This document shows positions 24,401 through 39,400 of a stretch of 64,000 nucleotides of DNA, piece by piece. The DNA comes from Tyto alba (taxonomy: Eukaryota > Chordata > Aves > Strigiformes > Tytonidae), in NCBI RefSeq assembly GCF_018691265.1, contig NW_024881278.1, positions 8,866,001 to 8,930,000 on the forward strand. Direction: 5' to 3'. The translations under genes were made by a program, and so were the position numbers. The notes beneath the pieces are model-generated. The model saw only the letters and a program-made list of their open reading frames with translations, was not told the DNA's origin and ran no database searches. Each line of letters begins with the position of its first letter. Within the stretch, counting starts at the first letter, position 1.

Positions 24401-27400
24401 CTTCATCCCAAGTGCGTTCCTCCTGCCCGTGGACAGGGAGCTAGACCTCTGGCCACCAGCTGCCGGCTCCTTGGGTCCCTGCTGCCATGGTGTCAAGGGA
24501 GGGAGCTGTGAGAGGAATGCTGAGACAAAATACGAGAACGTAGAAGGGATATGCCCAACTTACATTTTTATTTTAGGTAAACTTTTAGAAATGCCAAATA
24601 CTATGTGGAGAGCATGTGCTATGGTGAAGATGTGAAGGAAGACCAGTCTGTGTGACCTGAGGTCTAGTTCCCTAAGTCGGTGAACTTTTCATGACTTCCA
24701 TCTTCTGCCACGGAGAAAGGAATGTTCCATTTTCAAAGACTCTATTTTGAGTGTTGTATATAATTTATGAAGCACTTCGTTGTCAAAAGTAAAAAAAAGT
24801 CTTATTCCACCTCTCGAGCATACTGTTTTTAACAGCAATAATGATTAATGTGTTGGCCATCTGAAGGGTTGCCGAAAATGCCAATTCTTGCTTTCTTGGC
24901 TGTGACGCTTTATTTCCTCTTGTGAGCTTTTATGTGCAAAAGACCAACAAATGGGTCACCGTTGCTTAAATGACTTGTCATTCATTTTGCATCCTGCATG
25001 TAATATTTCTGAAAACATAATGGCGCTTTGTGTGCAGAAGTTTGTTCCAGTGATTTTGTTTGATAATTACAAGGAACTCTGACTGTTAGTCATTTATAAC
25101 ATTGTTTAATTTAATTTTATTTCCAAAAGTAGATGCTGAAAACTAGTTTCCCATTTCAGTATATATTCTTAATTTCATATTTCAGTGACTGAAAAGTTGT
25201 AAGATCCAGACATGTTTTTCTGTGAAATCTACATGAAATCATGTCTGTTCTGTCATCTTTTTTGAGAGACTGAGCCGTGATAAGTTAGCTGTCCTGTACT
25301 ACTAATGCACCTACTTGCTGAGCCCTAGCCTATACTGCCGTAGTTTAAAAAACAAGAAAAATGGAAAAAAAAAGAAGGTGTCTTGGAGCCTGTTAACTTA
25401 AAGTCCTTTTAAAAGCCATATTTACCCAAGTAATACCCCCAAATAGTTTTGATTTATCCAGATTATTTAATAGCATTACCATCCACTAAACTGACAAAGA
25501 AAAACATTTGGTAGCCCCAACTGTTCTTTGCAACTAAGATTATAAGACTCCATTCAGGAAACCATTTAAGCATATGCTTAAATTGCTTTGCTTTGTTGGT
25601 GCCCTGTAGTGTAACAAAACTAAGGGGGAATGGGTTTGACCACAACCTTTTTCTTTGTTTGATCTGCCTCTGTTAGGATCAGTCCGAAACTACAGAGGCA
25701 AGCCACTACATATTATTCCACATAAGTGCTTTATTAACTGCATGTGCTGTGAATTAAATTAGTCTAGCTTTGTGTAATTTGGCTCGGTTTCACTCACCAG
25801 CTGAAAATACAGGTAAATCATCTCACAGTAAAAATAACTGCACCGCTGTTCATCTCTGCCTCAGCTGGGGGATCAGACCCCATTAGTTGATGAAAAGACA
25901 GGCCTAAGCCACAGAAGCTCCAAATCTGAACTGTATCAGTCTAACAGTAGTCATTACCAGGCACTTCAGAAAAATGTAACCCAAAGTGAGCTTCTTAGAA
26001 ATCTCTAACTTCTTCATTAGAAATCAGTTTATATTCTGGAATACTAGGGCTTTGCAAGACAGTGGGAAAGGGAAAGCGGTTCATGATAGTGTCATGGTAT
26101 TTATTCAGGAGCATTCCTAGTATCTTTCTCGGTAACAAGAGTAAAGTGACGGGCAAGAGTCTTTCTTATGATAGGTATTTGCTTTCTATTGTGTTCTCTA
26201 TGTATATATTACCATTTCATTTATGTCTTGTGTATTAGTTCCTCTGTATCCTCTGAATGAGCCAGTTTATTACAGAAAATTTGACTATTTAGTTTTGTTT
26301 CCTGCAGAAAATATTGCAGCTACTACCTGAGAGGATTTTTTATCGATGGCATTTTCGCAGTATAGGTAAGAAGGAATGCTTTAAAAATGTTCTAGTACAA
26401 ATAAAATCAATGTTTTCTGTAGTCATTTCCCTGGTTCTGCAAGTCCTGTTAACCACAGAATCCCTTAGTATTGTCCATATACCAATAGTAGTTACTTATG
26501 AGACTTGCAGCTGAAAATTCTCAAAACATATGGAAAATCTTTTTACCTGCTGTAACAGCTCTGTGTGTTCCTTGTTTTGTGTGGTTTGGTTGCCTGCTTC
26601 ATTTTTATTTTGCACAAATGCTTTCTAAATTTTTGTGTTCTTGGATTTACTTGAGTCATCTTCCCTTTCTTCTCTTCCATGCGCATCATGATGATGATGG
26701 TTATAAACCAACACACCTTTTTCTAATTGGGTCTCCCTTTGTATTCACAGAATAACACCAAAAATTAAGATTGAGGAGGGTTGTGGAATCTGTATGTGAC
26801 TCTCTTGCAAATTTGCATTATGATAGTCTTTTGCAAGTGATCCTATACGAGATGCCCATAAAAATTCATAGCACTAAATATTGTTCTTTACCTCAACCCT
26901 TGCCGCCTCCTGGAAATTTATTCCGTAAGGTTTATGCTGTGAATAGGTGGCTGTTTGGTAGTTGAGCAAAGGTTGTGTTAAAGTGTATGCAAACCATTGG
27001 ACTGCTGCAGTGAATAGGAGCTTAATTTTTTCTCTCATATTTCTGCACTCGCTGTGCAGTTCATGAATATTTGTGAAACACTCAGTTGTCACATTGTTTG
27101 TGGGAATTAAATAAGGAATTTCTGGTTTAGAGCTGGGATAGTGTAAGAAAGAGATTAGAGACAAAAATAAAAACTTTTTAGTAGCTATTTTTGACCAATT
27201 TTTCTTTTAATGAGTGGTTCACAATTTTACTGGCCTTTATGAGTGGATTTATGAATACACAGTATTCCTGCAAGTTTAGCCCCAGCTGTCTTTCACTGAT
27301 TCTCATATAATAGAGGATTTACTAAGCATCAAGTTAGAATATGACATTGGCCATGACAGACAAGATACCTATGGATGGCATTCACTTGGTCAAATTGTTC

Positions 27401-30400
27401 TTTCCTCATGCTCCTATGGTATTTACTATACATACTCTGGCTTGTGGAGCAAGGGAAGAAATAGAAGACTGGTGAGAGAAGTCTTGGAGTTGGTAAAGCT
27501 CTGCTTTTTTTTCCCCTTAGTCTCTTGTCCGTTCTGCATGCTTTGTGGGGCACGTGTTCTGCAGAAAAAGGCTTCATAAACATGGAACTGAAGATTGTGT
27601 TGCAATATGTGCATGAAAAAGAACAAAGTAAAGTTGCTAACTTAGGGCACATACTTGGGTTGCTTGGCTTAAAGCACTTAATGTTCTTCCACTATAGTTG
27701 TCTTCTCTTGAGCATAAAGGTAATAGATATCTAACAGGCTTGGTTTAGTCACTCATGAACTTTGGAAATATAAGTAAGAAAAGCAGGATTAATTTTTCTG
27801 AACAACTACCAAGTTGTTTTAGAAGTTTTCATATTGTTTGTATAGGACTTTCAACTAGATTTTAAAGTTAGATTTGAATGCTGTGGGGAAAAAAAAAAAA
27901 GCTTTATTGTCTTTAGTTTGAAGATAGTTAACTTTTTAATGATTTAAATACTCCCTGTGGCCTATAGTGCATATAAAGTGAATCTTCTGACTCTGTAATC
28001 ATGTACAGGAGTCAGAAAGCAAAATTTATTCCTCTCCTTATTTGACCAGATTGAATAAAGCTAGAGCCCAATGAGCGCAGAAATATTACAAAGTGAAATT
28101 TTGCTAGTCAAAGCACCCTGAAATCCAATACAGTAGTTTAACTTGATAATTTTCTCCAAATTAAATATCTTTGATTCATCACTACATTGAAAATTCTGCT
28201 TCTGAGTGCTACCAGAGTGGTTGCAGTGTTTTGTTTTGTTGTTTATTAAAGTAAATTTTTTGCTGCTTGGAGGGGGAAGGAGTTATATTTATTCTAAGCA
28301 GTACTTTTTTTGTTGTTGTTCGGTTTGGTTTCCATCATTATTTCATCAGCTGCTATGGTTTTCATCAGAACAATGAATTTGCTGTTGCAGAAGAGATAAT
28401 GAGTGGAAGTTAAAGGTCAAGGAAAGGGCTTTTTGTCACATTTCCAGTTAGCACTGACAAAAATAAAAGGAGACATCTGCTTGACCACTTTACTACCATT
28501 TCATCTGAATTAGTCCAGAACAAATTGGGTTTAGTCAGTTGTTTTATAGTTAATATATTCTTTATATTTATGCTTCTCTTGAATACTCATATTTGGATAA
28601 TTTTTTAGCTGTGTCCAATAAATAAGCTACAAAATTTGGCAGTGCAGTTCTTTACAGCTGTACCTTGTGATTTGATTTTTTGCTTAACATTCACATGCAT
28701 TAATATATATTTGCTATAAATGTTAATAATTTCCACTTAATACTGTGAAATGGTGAGATCTTGAGAGAAGGATCATGTCTAAGGAATGTACATAATTCAC
28801 AAATCCAGGAAAAATAACATTTGAAGTTAAGGACAGTTAGCCTGATATTTCTAAAACCAGAATCGAAATATGTTGCTCTTTTAATAGTTGTGTTTTATAG
28901 ACATGAATGTAGTGTAGATTGCTAGCATCTTTTTCTTATCATTATTGTGAATTTGGTATATGTGAATGCATTAATCCTACAAGTTGGACTGCCTGATTTC
29001 TCCAAATATAGTAAGTAAAAATTTCCCCTAGATAACTTATTTTTAATGAATATAATTTGACAAATTTTCATCTGACTAAAACCAAAGTACCTCACTGTAA
29101 AGATACAGTATATTGAATCTTAGAACTCTGATGATGATGTTTGTAACTGGATTCACTTTGGGTTTTTTTCACCCCATAATTTTCTTAATCACCAGCACAG
29201 TAGCCACATAGTACATGGCATTAAACTAGCCTTTTCCATAGTATTAGAAAAAAAAAAAAAAAAAAATACAACAAATTCTGGTGGAAAGTGACCATCTTAG
29301 TATCTGATATGTGCTTGTTCCATTTCTCTAATCCAGGGTCAATTCTGAAGAAGCTTTTGCACACTGGAAATTCTCTCAAGGTATTTCTCTTTCATGTATT
29401 CATATTTCTTTTCACTTTAATTCTTATGAAACATATTACTTTACAATTTTTCATTATCAGTGTTTTTCAGATTGTTAGGCTTTGAAATTTTACTTACCTA
29501 TTAATCATAAATTTTATTATTGTAATCCTAGATTATTTTAACATTTATATTCAGTCATTTTGCTGTTCTAATGACCTTTGTAAAGTTACCCGGAGAAGGT
29601 ATCAATATATTTTGCTTAAAACTTTATTTTTTCAGATCCCTCTAGCATTAAGTATACTGTATGGGTTTCTTGTTTGCCAGAGAGTTTTAAATCCATTTCT
29701 CTTTTTCTAAATATAGGGCTAAAATTAAAATTGTATCTTGTTAATGAAAAAAAGTAGTAAATAAACTTAGTGAACTTCCTGAATATGCTGCCTTGGGTGG
29801 TTTTGTTGCTTCTCAGTTTTCACATGGATCTTTGGACACCAGTGGTGTGGAGGACAGTAGCTTGCTTTGACCTCTGTGCGGCCAAGATTTCAGACTTTGC
29901 AGGTTACAGAGTACTGGCAGCTCCCCAGCTGCGCGTTACATTTGCTGTTGTGCTTTCAGAGCCCCTTTTATGTTTGAGCCTTGGGACTAGCCAAGATGCA
30001 TTTGGCTCTCGGACCTGGGGGAGCGGAACGTGAACTTTTTTGCCTCTGATTGACGTTGGAGTGGCAATGCTCTCTGCTTGGAGTGCCACTGCCTTGGGTA
30101 CAGCTTGCTCCCACTTTTTTCTGCTCATGATTAAATTAATCATGTGATTACTCTTGGTATGATGGAAAGACTCGCTAGCACATAGCTGGGATGAAAGTAC
30201 TTGTCTTGCATTTTCTTACCTATTTAACTGTGGTGCTGTACTTTTAAAAATTGTTTTAATATCTTTTTCTACAAAATCATCCCCTTGTAGATAAGATGTG
30301 AAGGAATCCGACTGTTTCTTCTCTGGCTTCAAGCGCTTCAGACTAACTGTGCAGAAGAGCAGATATTAATATTTGCATGCCTTGTGCCTGGCTTTCCACC

Positions 30401-33400
30401 CTTTATGTCCTCACGAGGTCCCTGTACACTAGATAACCTTATTAGTCCTCCTAATTCGCCAGACGGTGAGTAAATGAACCGGATTTCCATGACGGATGTA
30501 TTCCCTCCCCCTTGCTCTGAGGTTGTTGTGGAGCTATAGAGTTTCTTGTGGGAAGGAGGTCACATGGATGGTACTATTTGTCTTTATAATTCAGAGATGT
30601 GCTGAATTTGTCAAGCTGTAGGATTTGTTGCAACTGTATAACCTGATCTTGTCATTCTGAGTTCAGAACAGCTGGGTTTTGGTGGGGTTTGTGTGTGTTT
30701 TTTTTTTTTTTAATTGAGGTGCAGCTATATGAGCATGGTACGGCAAAATCAGTGGGTGTTTAGATTTACAACTTATTGGTTAATCTACAGTGACTGCTTG
30801 TGTTAGCCCTTCCAAACGGCAGTAAATCAGAGGTTGGTGCCACACTCCATTGTATGCGGTAGGACTTGTGGAAATATGGGAAGCCCAATCAGTTACTGGA
30901 CTTAGACTTTGTACAACTTAGTAGTGCATTAATGATTATTTTCAAATTAATCTTTTAATAGAAAATATATTTTACTTAACTAGTTTAAGTTTTTTATATT
31001 TAAAACATTTTATTTTTATTTTAGCTAAGATTTTTCCAGAAGAAATAACGCCACTTTTGCCAGCTGTCTCTGGAGAGAAAATTGCTGAAGACCAAACCTG
31101 CTATTTTCTTCAGCTACTGTTAAAATATATGGTAATTCAGGTGCGGAGGATATATGTTTTTAACTGTTCATATTTGGAGGAATGTACTTGTAGAAAGCTA
31201 AGTCTAAACTACATCTATAGAGAGCGCCCCAGGAAAAAGTGGTCTTCTGCACTTTCTTATACTTTTTTTTAAAAGGAAAATAATCCCAAAGGTAATTCCT
31301 TGTGCCATTTTTGGTGAAAATAAGCTTTTCATATTTGTGATGAGAATTAATGAATGTTATCTAACATTGCAGGATAACTGACTATTTTATGTGCTTGTGG
31401 TTGCATTTAGAAAATGGATATGTTGTAAAAATGCAGTTTGTTCTCTTTGGACACATACAGAGCTGGGAAGACATGTAAAGGACCACTGGAGAAAGAGATA
31501 AAAAAGGAGAGATGGCTTCTGAGTTTTATTTTTTTTTTCTTAAAGAATGCAAGTAACATGTACATCAAAAATTTTAATTATAAATAGATCAGATTAATCT
31601 GGACAGGAAAGAAATTAAGATAATGTATATATTTAAAAAGAACAAATTAAGCAACATTTTAAATACAGTGGAAACTGTGTAGACAACATTAAAGAACTCA
31701 ATATTAAAAAAAAAGATAAAAGATAATTAAATACTTTGAGATACATCTTTTTTAATATCTATATCAAAAGGCAAGATCAAAATGATATTTGGAAAGGGTT
31801 TTGTCATCTTGAATAAATGCTTTAATTTGAAAAGTGGCTGTATGAAATTATCAACTTCCTACACAGCACTCTTTGTTTTACATATCAGAGTCTCACAACA
31901 CCTCAGTAAAAAATTTTCACTGTTCTTTTTATATTCTTATTACATGTTTGGGATGTTAAAAAGCTGACTACACTATAAATCCAATTGCACTGTGGTTCAT
32001 CAACATTCATTTATTTGTGTTGCTCAGTAGAGAAGAGCACAGTTGGGCAGTAACCTTGCTACAGGCAAGAGATGAGATTAAAATAATCTGATGCAAGTGC
32101 AGAATGATTGCTCAGAGACAGAACATAGAGCAAATCTACATCCTCAAGAAAATGTATGTCTGGGACTGGATAGAATTTAATATGAGTCAGTTTATTTACA
32201 TAACAAAATTATACAAAAGTTCAGTGGTCTTGTTTCCAAGCTCTACATGTGTATTTTGTAAAAGTAGGACATTACAAGTTCCACAATTTTTAGAGATTTG
32301 GAAGAAGATCTAGTGCAGATTAAAGTAAGAAAATGTGTTTAAAAATAAATAAATAATTAAATCTTACATGACTGATGTAAACAAGTCAGTTTTTCTTTAA
32401 CTTAATAAATTATCATCTTGGATACGGATTCAGTGAACTTGTTATCTGCTATATGCAGTTGGACAGGCTTTCCTAAGAGCTTTACCACAAAACCAAGATT
32501 TAAGAATCCTGTAGTCTTTTGATGTTGCCTAAAAAAAAAAAAAAAAAAAGACAAGATAAAAGAGGTGGGCCTGAATTTAGAGTATATGTCAAAAGATAAA
32601 CACTTTTAGTGCTCATTTGAGTTTCACATAAAGAGAAGTGATGTAAGAGACTAAAACCCAGGTAGGTTTAAGTCATCAGTGGAAAAACTGCTTAATTGTA
32701 GACATGTCTACTTCTAGTTTCTTATTTGAAATTGTACTGGATTTTCTTATACAAAAAAAGATAACACTCATATAGGTTTTGTGCAACTTCAAATTGAAGG
32801 TGTTTCAATATGAAAAGAGCAACTTTTTGTCAGAATTTGGCACGGTATTTCAAGGAGTTATAGGTAAAAACTGTTGGTAAAGAGCAACTTTAAAGTATAG
32901 GTATGACTGGTGTTGATCTATGCAATAACGGAAAAATACCTTTAAAAACAAACTTAGATGTCAGCCTCTTCTTTGTCAGTGGAAATTACTTGTGCCTTGA
33001 GTCAAATTTTGCGAATGAGTATTGCATGTCTATGTGCAACTGTATTAAGTGTGGGCATTGAGTGTGTTTCTGATGAAAAACATATTTGTGATAAAAGTAT
33101 AGCCCGAAGTGTACCTTCGTCTAAACTTACAGGTAAGAAGCAAATTTGTTAAAAACATTAATACAACATTTTCTGTGCTTCACTGGATTAGAACAGTGCA
33201 AATATGCTGGCTTCTAATGAGTTCGCTTTCTTTGATACGCTAAAGCCCTCATGGTAATATCTTATATTCTTACTGCAGTTTATAAAGTTTTTTGGGACAG
33301 TGCAATTTTTTTTATATCTTGATAAAGTGCAATTGTTTATCGTTTGTATTCAATGTGGAATGATTGTCAGTCTAACACATTAACTTGAAGCTTTTTGTTT

Positions 33401-36400
33401 CTCTTTAACTCCATGACAAAGGCTGCAAGTTTAGAGTGGAAGAATAAGGAGAACCACGACACGGGTTTTAAATTTCTCTTTACCTTGTTTAGAAAATACT
33501 ATCTTCCTCACTTGTTTCCGTCTTTTACAAAGCTAACCAACCTCTACAAACCTGTTCTTGGTAAGTAGTGAATTTTGCCTTTTAGATGGAAAAAGCAGTA
33601 ATGGTGACTATTCTCAGTAGCATCTCTGTAACCTGCTGGTGTATCACTACAGTTCTGTTGAATGAGGATTTTTCCTCCCTTGTCTCATGTCTTGATTTTT
33701 TCCTAGCACAACTTTTGTTTTTCTGAGATAGTCCAGGAAGCTGCTGCTGCTCATCACTGCATAAGGACTGGTCTGATTCTCCTTTCCAAAGGACATTTCC
33801 ACTGGTGTAGCATTTAGATCGAGTGAGTGAGGACTCTGTAACTGTGATATGTAATGAAGACAGAATATGCTCTCTCAGTTTTCTAAAGAATCAACAAGTT
33901 GCCCCTGTATGAGGGAGTAGCAACCTTAGTTACTCTTATTTTACTACTTGTTTCCTTGAAGAGAAAATGAACATGAAGGGCCAGAGGAAAGGGAATGGAG
34001 ATGTACATCTACAGTTTCAGGGTTAAAAGCGTGTTATTTCAGAAACACATTTTTCGTAATTTCATACTGACTCATGTACTAGAGTCCATAGGAGCAGTGG
34101 TGTTAGTACCTGATGTACTGCAGCCTCTTTTTCATCATCCTTCCCCTCACTCCTCTGACTTTTAACTCCTGTCCTTTGCAGTCTAATATGTAGTATCTAA
34201 AATCACATCAGTACTACTTCAGCTGTGCTGTTCACAGCTAGAGCCCAGGCCTTCCATCTTTTTCAACTGGCTACAAGTGAGTTTTTCCTAAATCTAAGCA
34301 TATGAATGAATTATGACCCAACCTATCTCCCTTTGGTAATCTTCCACTTCTTCCCATGTGTTTTCTTTCTTTTATTTCAGCTTGTGCAGTGCGCTCTGCA
34401 TCTGAGCTAACTTTTCTTTCCAATGCACTAAGTATCCTTTTTCTTCTTAATCTTTACACTATTGAGTGTTCCAGAGCCATCTTCTCTTTTCTACTCTACT
34501 TAATTGATAAAACTGTGAAACTTTTAACTTAAATGTAGTAGGAATAGTTTGTTTCAGATTTTGCTCTTCTTTTTGCAGCCCTTCTCTTTTACTTTCCTTT
34601 GTTTTGTGTGATGCAATTTATAACCTTCAGGAAAGAGCTGTGCTTTTGTGTTCTTGCTTCTCTTTAGGAGTAATAAAATTATGATAGAATAGCATTAATA
34701 TAATAAAAGCAGTCAGTCATTGCATCTGCTATTTCATTTGGAAAAAATGTTGTTGGTGACATGTTCAATACATTTAGCCAGTGTCTGGAAGCAATTACAG
34801 TTTTTTAAGATTAGATTTTCTTCATATCTCCTCTTTTTATCTCACCAGATATTCCTGATATAAGACCAAGACCAGTGTACATTACTGCAACACGAAACAA
34901 TGAAAATGTCTATAGCACAAAAATCCCATATATGGCAGCTCGAGTTGTTTTTATTAAGTGGCTTGTAACCTTCTTTCTTGAAAAGAAATATTTAACTGCT
35001 GTTCAGAATACAAAGAATGGAGGAGAAATGCTCCCTAAAATTATTCAGGTGTGCTTTAAAGTTTACCTCTCTTTTCTTATGTACATGCTAACCTTGCTCA
35101 TGATCACAATACACTGACAACTGAAACAAGAAAGAAATGCTACCCTTAAGTGAATAAACGATGTATTTGATTATTTATTTTTTTTTTTTCCTTGGATGAA
35201 GGAGGGAATATAAGGGAAACCATTTAGTAGTTTACTAGAATTTTTTTTTCTCATAGCTGTTTGCCGTACCAGCTTCATCAGTGTTATGTTTAGACTTTGG
35301 GAATTTAATCTGTAAACTGTCATACTTACTTGTGCCATGGACCATTTCCCAGCAACATCAATAGCTGCTTTGCTTTCCTTTTGATTATAGCAGCTGTTGA
35401 CAATGAGGTATTAGAAAAATATTTCTAATTTCAAACTGTTGGTTGAGACTTCTCTAGGATTAGGGACTTCACAATGAATTTTATAGCAACAGATATTCTT
35501 TCTTTTAAGAGACTCCAGCTTCCTGTTAAAAATTTGGTATCAATGTCAATTTACGGTCTTCTCTTGAATCATATGTCAGTGTCAAATCTGGATTCAGTGG
35601 AAAAGCATACATTAACAATTACAGTAGAACTGAGTATTTTTCATGTCAATTGTTTTTTTGAGTTCTTCATTGTAGAGGTTGGAAGCCCTGAGCCAGCTAA
35701 ATGTAGCTTACCTAATGAAAGTGCGTTTTTTAATTGATCTTTCTCATTGGAAATTCTACTTTTTACATAAACTTCTGTGCCATTCCAACAGATATTGCCT
35801 AGAAAAAGTTTTTTTTTTTTTTCTTTTGACTGAATTTTATAGACAGCTGATACCAAATAAATATTTAAGTTGCATAAAGGTATTGCTGCACTCAAAATGG
35901 AAACTGGTCAAGAGTTATCACTTAGCTGAAGCTGTGTGCCAGCTTTTGGCATGTGTTGACTTAGTGGTTTTGTGCCTCGCTAGTGTGGCTGAATCTTACC
36001 AAACAAGTTCATTGTGAAAAGCAGTAGAGATGTTACTGCTGCTGTTACTGCTCATTTGGTCAAACAGAGGGCAGCTTTATAAATGTAAACATAAAGCAGA
36101 GCTGTATTTGGGTGTTACTTTGATTTAGTGTAAGTTGGAGTTCTTTTTCTAGTAACTCAAAAGCAGTTTTTTTAGTCCTCTGTCTTCTGACTGGATCATT
36201 CTAGCTGGACATGGTTTGAGATGTTGCAAAACTAATGCAATGCTAGGACAAAACCTGACAAAGAGTTGTCAGGAATAATAATATGCAGTAGTATGAGGCA
36301 TGTGTAGTGGTATGATCCATCTTTTCCCAAAAATCAAGGGACTTGGGGATTCCTCTCCACTGCACCTGTGCCTTCCTCCCACCACTGCATCCCTCCTTCT

Positions 36401-39400
36401 TTGTCTTACGGAGTGGACAAGTCAGCTGTTCTGGGCTCGGGGAGGGGCACAGGCAGTGTACATCATGCAGAGTATAAAACCAAATTCCTTCTCGGATCAA
36501 GTAGTAGACTGAAAGTTACACTTCCTGACTGTTGGGATTCCAGTGTGTTCCGTGAAAAAGAGCACTTGAGTTCTGCATAAGGATTTTTGGTGTAAACTAT
36601 TTCTGTTACTTAATTAGGTGTGTGTTTTATTCTGTGTAGACTGTTGGTGTTGTAAACCAGGATAAAAACGCAGAGCTGGAAACCAGTATGTCTTATGCGA
36701 GTGAGCAGGAGAGAAGCCATTCTAACAGCAGCACTTTGTCTGACAGAAGGCTCAGTAATTCCAGCCTCTGCAGCATCGAAGAGCAGCACCGAACTGTCTA
36801 TGAGATGGTGCAGAGAATCCTTTTATCCACTCGAGGATATGTTAACTTTGTTAATGAAGTGTTTCGACAAGTAAGTGTGTATGTTTAATTGCTACTGTAT
36901 GTTTTTGTTATAAGGAAATGTCATGGTTATGAGAACGAACACTGAGAAGGCTGTTGGTCAGGTAACTGTTCAAACTTGATGCAGATCTCACCAGTACCCT
37001 TTTAGATTAGAGTCCTTCCTAGGTCTAGTTTTAATGATAAAATTACGAAATTTTTATAGGAACTGAATCTTGTTCCTGGTGCCAGATGGCAACGTGTCTT
37101 ATTTGAATGGGCCAATTTGTTCTTGGTATTGTGATGTAATTTAAAGGTGTGTAAAGAGCTACTAGCTTGCAACTTTATTATTTGAATTAGTAAGACTTTT
37201 TCCTTGATCAATGTCAGTATTTAATGTCTATTTGAACATTGATTGCTTCTACTAGTATTTTTCAGTAATTTGACATCTTTTCAATTGTTTGGGATAAAAA
37301 TACAAGAGTGCCAATTTTTATATTTATTTTTCTTGTCTGGTACCAAAGTAGAAGTTGGTTGAAGCAGCAGTTCCAGGGTCACATAAACGTGCAGAAGATA
37401 CTCTCCAGCAGCTGAGTGAGCACACATGCTTTACTATGAAGTATCTTATGTGACATGGCTTGGGAACTCCTTGTACCAGTGCTTTTCAGTGGGACAGATA
37501 GCATTTTGACAGGAAGGAGTACTTCTCTGTGTGTTAAGAACTGCTGTGGCATGCTGCCCTCTCCTGGTGTTTGTTCAGAGTATGTAAGGTTAGACCAGCT
37601 TCAAGGAACAAAGGCTAACGTGGTGCAGTACCTTTATCTTTACTAAATGTGATCAGTGTTCAGTAATTGAAACAGATAATGGTATTTGGACACCTTTTTG
37701 TGTTTATCTCTTCCTTACAGGAATCTTACTAGTCACTGTGAATTTCTTCTCTTTCTTGCTTGCTTTTTTTCTTTTTACCCTGCTGCTTAGCCTTTCTGAA
37801 AGCATTCCATGCTGTGCCCATTCATCCCACCAATGAACTGTTATTTCTCTGATACTCTAGCAGTTGGCTTCTGGCTTTTTCAGTTTCTGCATCCTTAATA
37901 AGTTGACAGTGTCTGTAAAGACATACTCAGAAATTTCATATACTTCCTGTATGACATATTTGAACTTGCTTTAGCTAAGCCTTCAATTTCTGTTGAAATC
38001 AGCTGTTGGATGTTGCACTTCACGCTAACTAGAGACAAGGAAGTATAGTATGGGATGCAAAGATTTCCATTGACCTGAGCAAGATACCTTTGTAATGATT
38101 TTGCAGCTAAACTAGGTGTAGGAAATACTATAGGTTTGACCCTATTAATCATGGAAAGTGGGTAATCTCTTCACAGGTGAAAGAACCTATTTTTTAGTAT
38201 GAAAAATATATTTTCATCTTTCAGTGGTTTTATAATATAATGCATATTGATACCAACATGTTTTTTTTGTTGTCAAGATACGCATTTTTTTTGTACCAGA
38301 TGACATTTTCAGACATTGATTTCTGTGCCTGCTCACTGCAGCGCAATGGTTTTCTGTCACTGTATTTTTTTCAGTCTCCGAAAACCTCCAGAATTGTGGG
38401 GAAGCAGCCAGTCTAGCCTTCATTAGCTTTTGGAGAGGACATCTTTACAGAATGCTTCCCAAATACAGATACGGAGTAGCACGTTGAAAATAAATTTATT
38501 GTGTACTTCCAAAACTGTAGTAAGAAAGGATGGAATGCCAGCCACTGTTATCCTCATCACAACTTACTGTTCTGTCCCTACCTACACTTGCATTTCTCAT
38601 CGTATACTGCTGATGTAATTCGAAGTCATCTTCTCCAGGAAGTGCAACATAGTACCTGAGTTTGGCCTGCCAGATGTCTGTGGCTAGTAATGGCCTGTAA
38701 GATGAATGCACGTTCATTTACAGACTTGCAAGAGGAAAAAACAACCTTTGTGGTTTTGTCCAAACAAATACAACATGGAAGTAATTTGGAATTAGTAGTT
38801 ACAGAATTGTGGCTGATGTAGATATATGCATAGGTTGTTGATTGATCACAACTCCTTCCAGTACAGACGTAAAATTAAGAACTATGTATCCTTTCTGTTT
38901 TGAGCTGTATTATTTATGGGTGGTGGTATATGGGTGTGCTTATACATACATGCACATCTATGTCCTATATATAGTAAAATTAGTTAACTTTTCAATTTAG
39001 GCTTTTTTATTGCCACCTTCTGATATATCTGCAACACGAAAAGTGGTTAAGGTATATCGGAAGTGGATATTGCAAGAGAAACCTGTATTCATGGAGGAGC
39101 CAGACAAAAAGGAAGACATTCAGGATACTGTTGTCAACTTGGAAGATTCATCAGTGCAAACTGATGGTAAACATGTATGGTATCACTGTTACTTACTTTA
39201 TTCTGTTTGCCTACAATATATGATTTAAGTTTTAAACTCGCTTTGGAAATGAGTAACAATTTTTAAAATGTGTGGAAAATCACGATTAAAGGTCCAGAAA
39301 TTTAAAGTAGTATTGAGTGTTCAGTAGCCTTTACTGAGCGCAGGGAAAGATTGCTGCTATTTTGACCAATGTAATTTGTTGATTATTGCTTCTCTCTACG

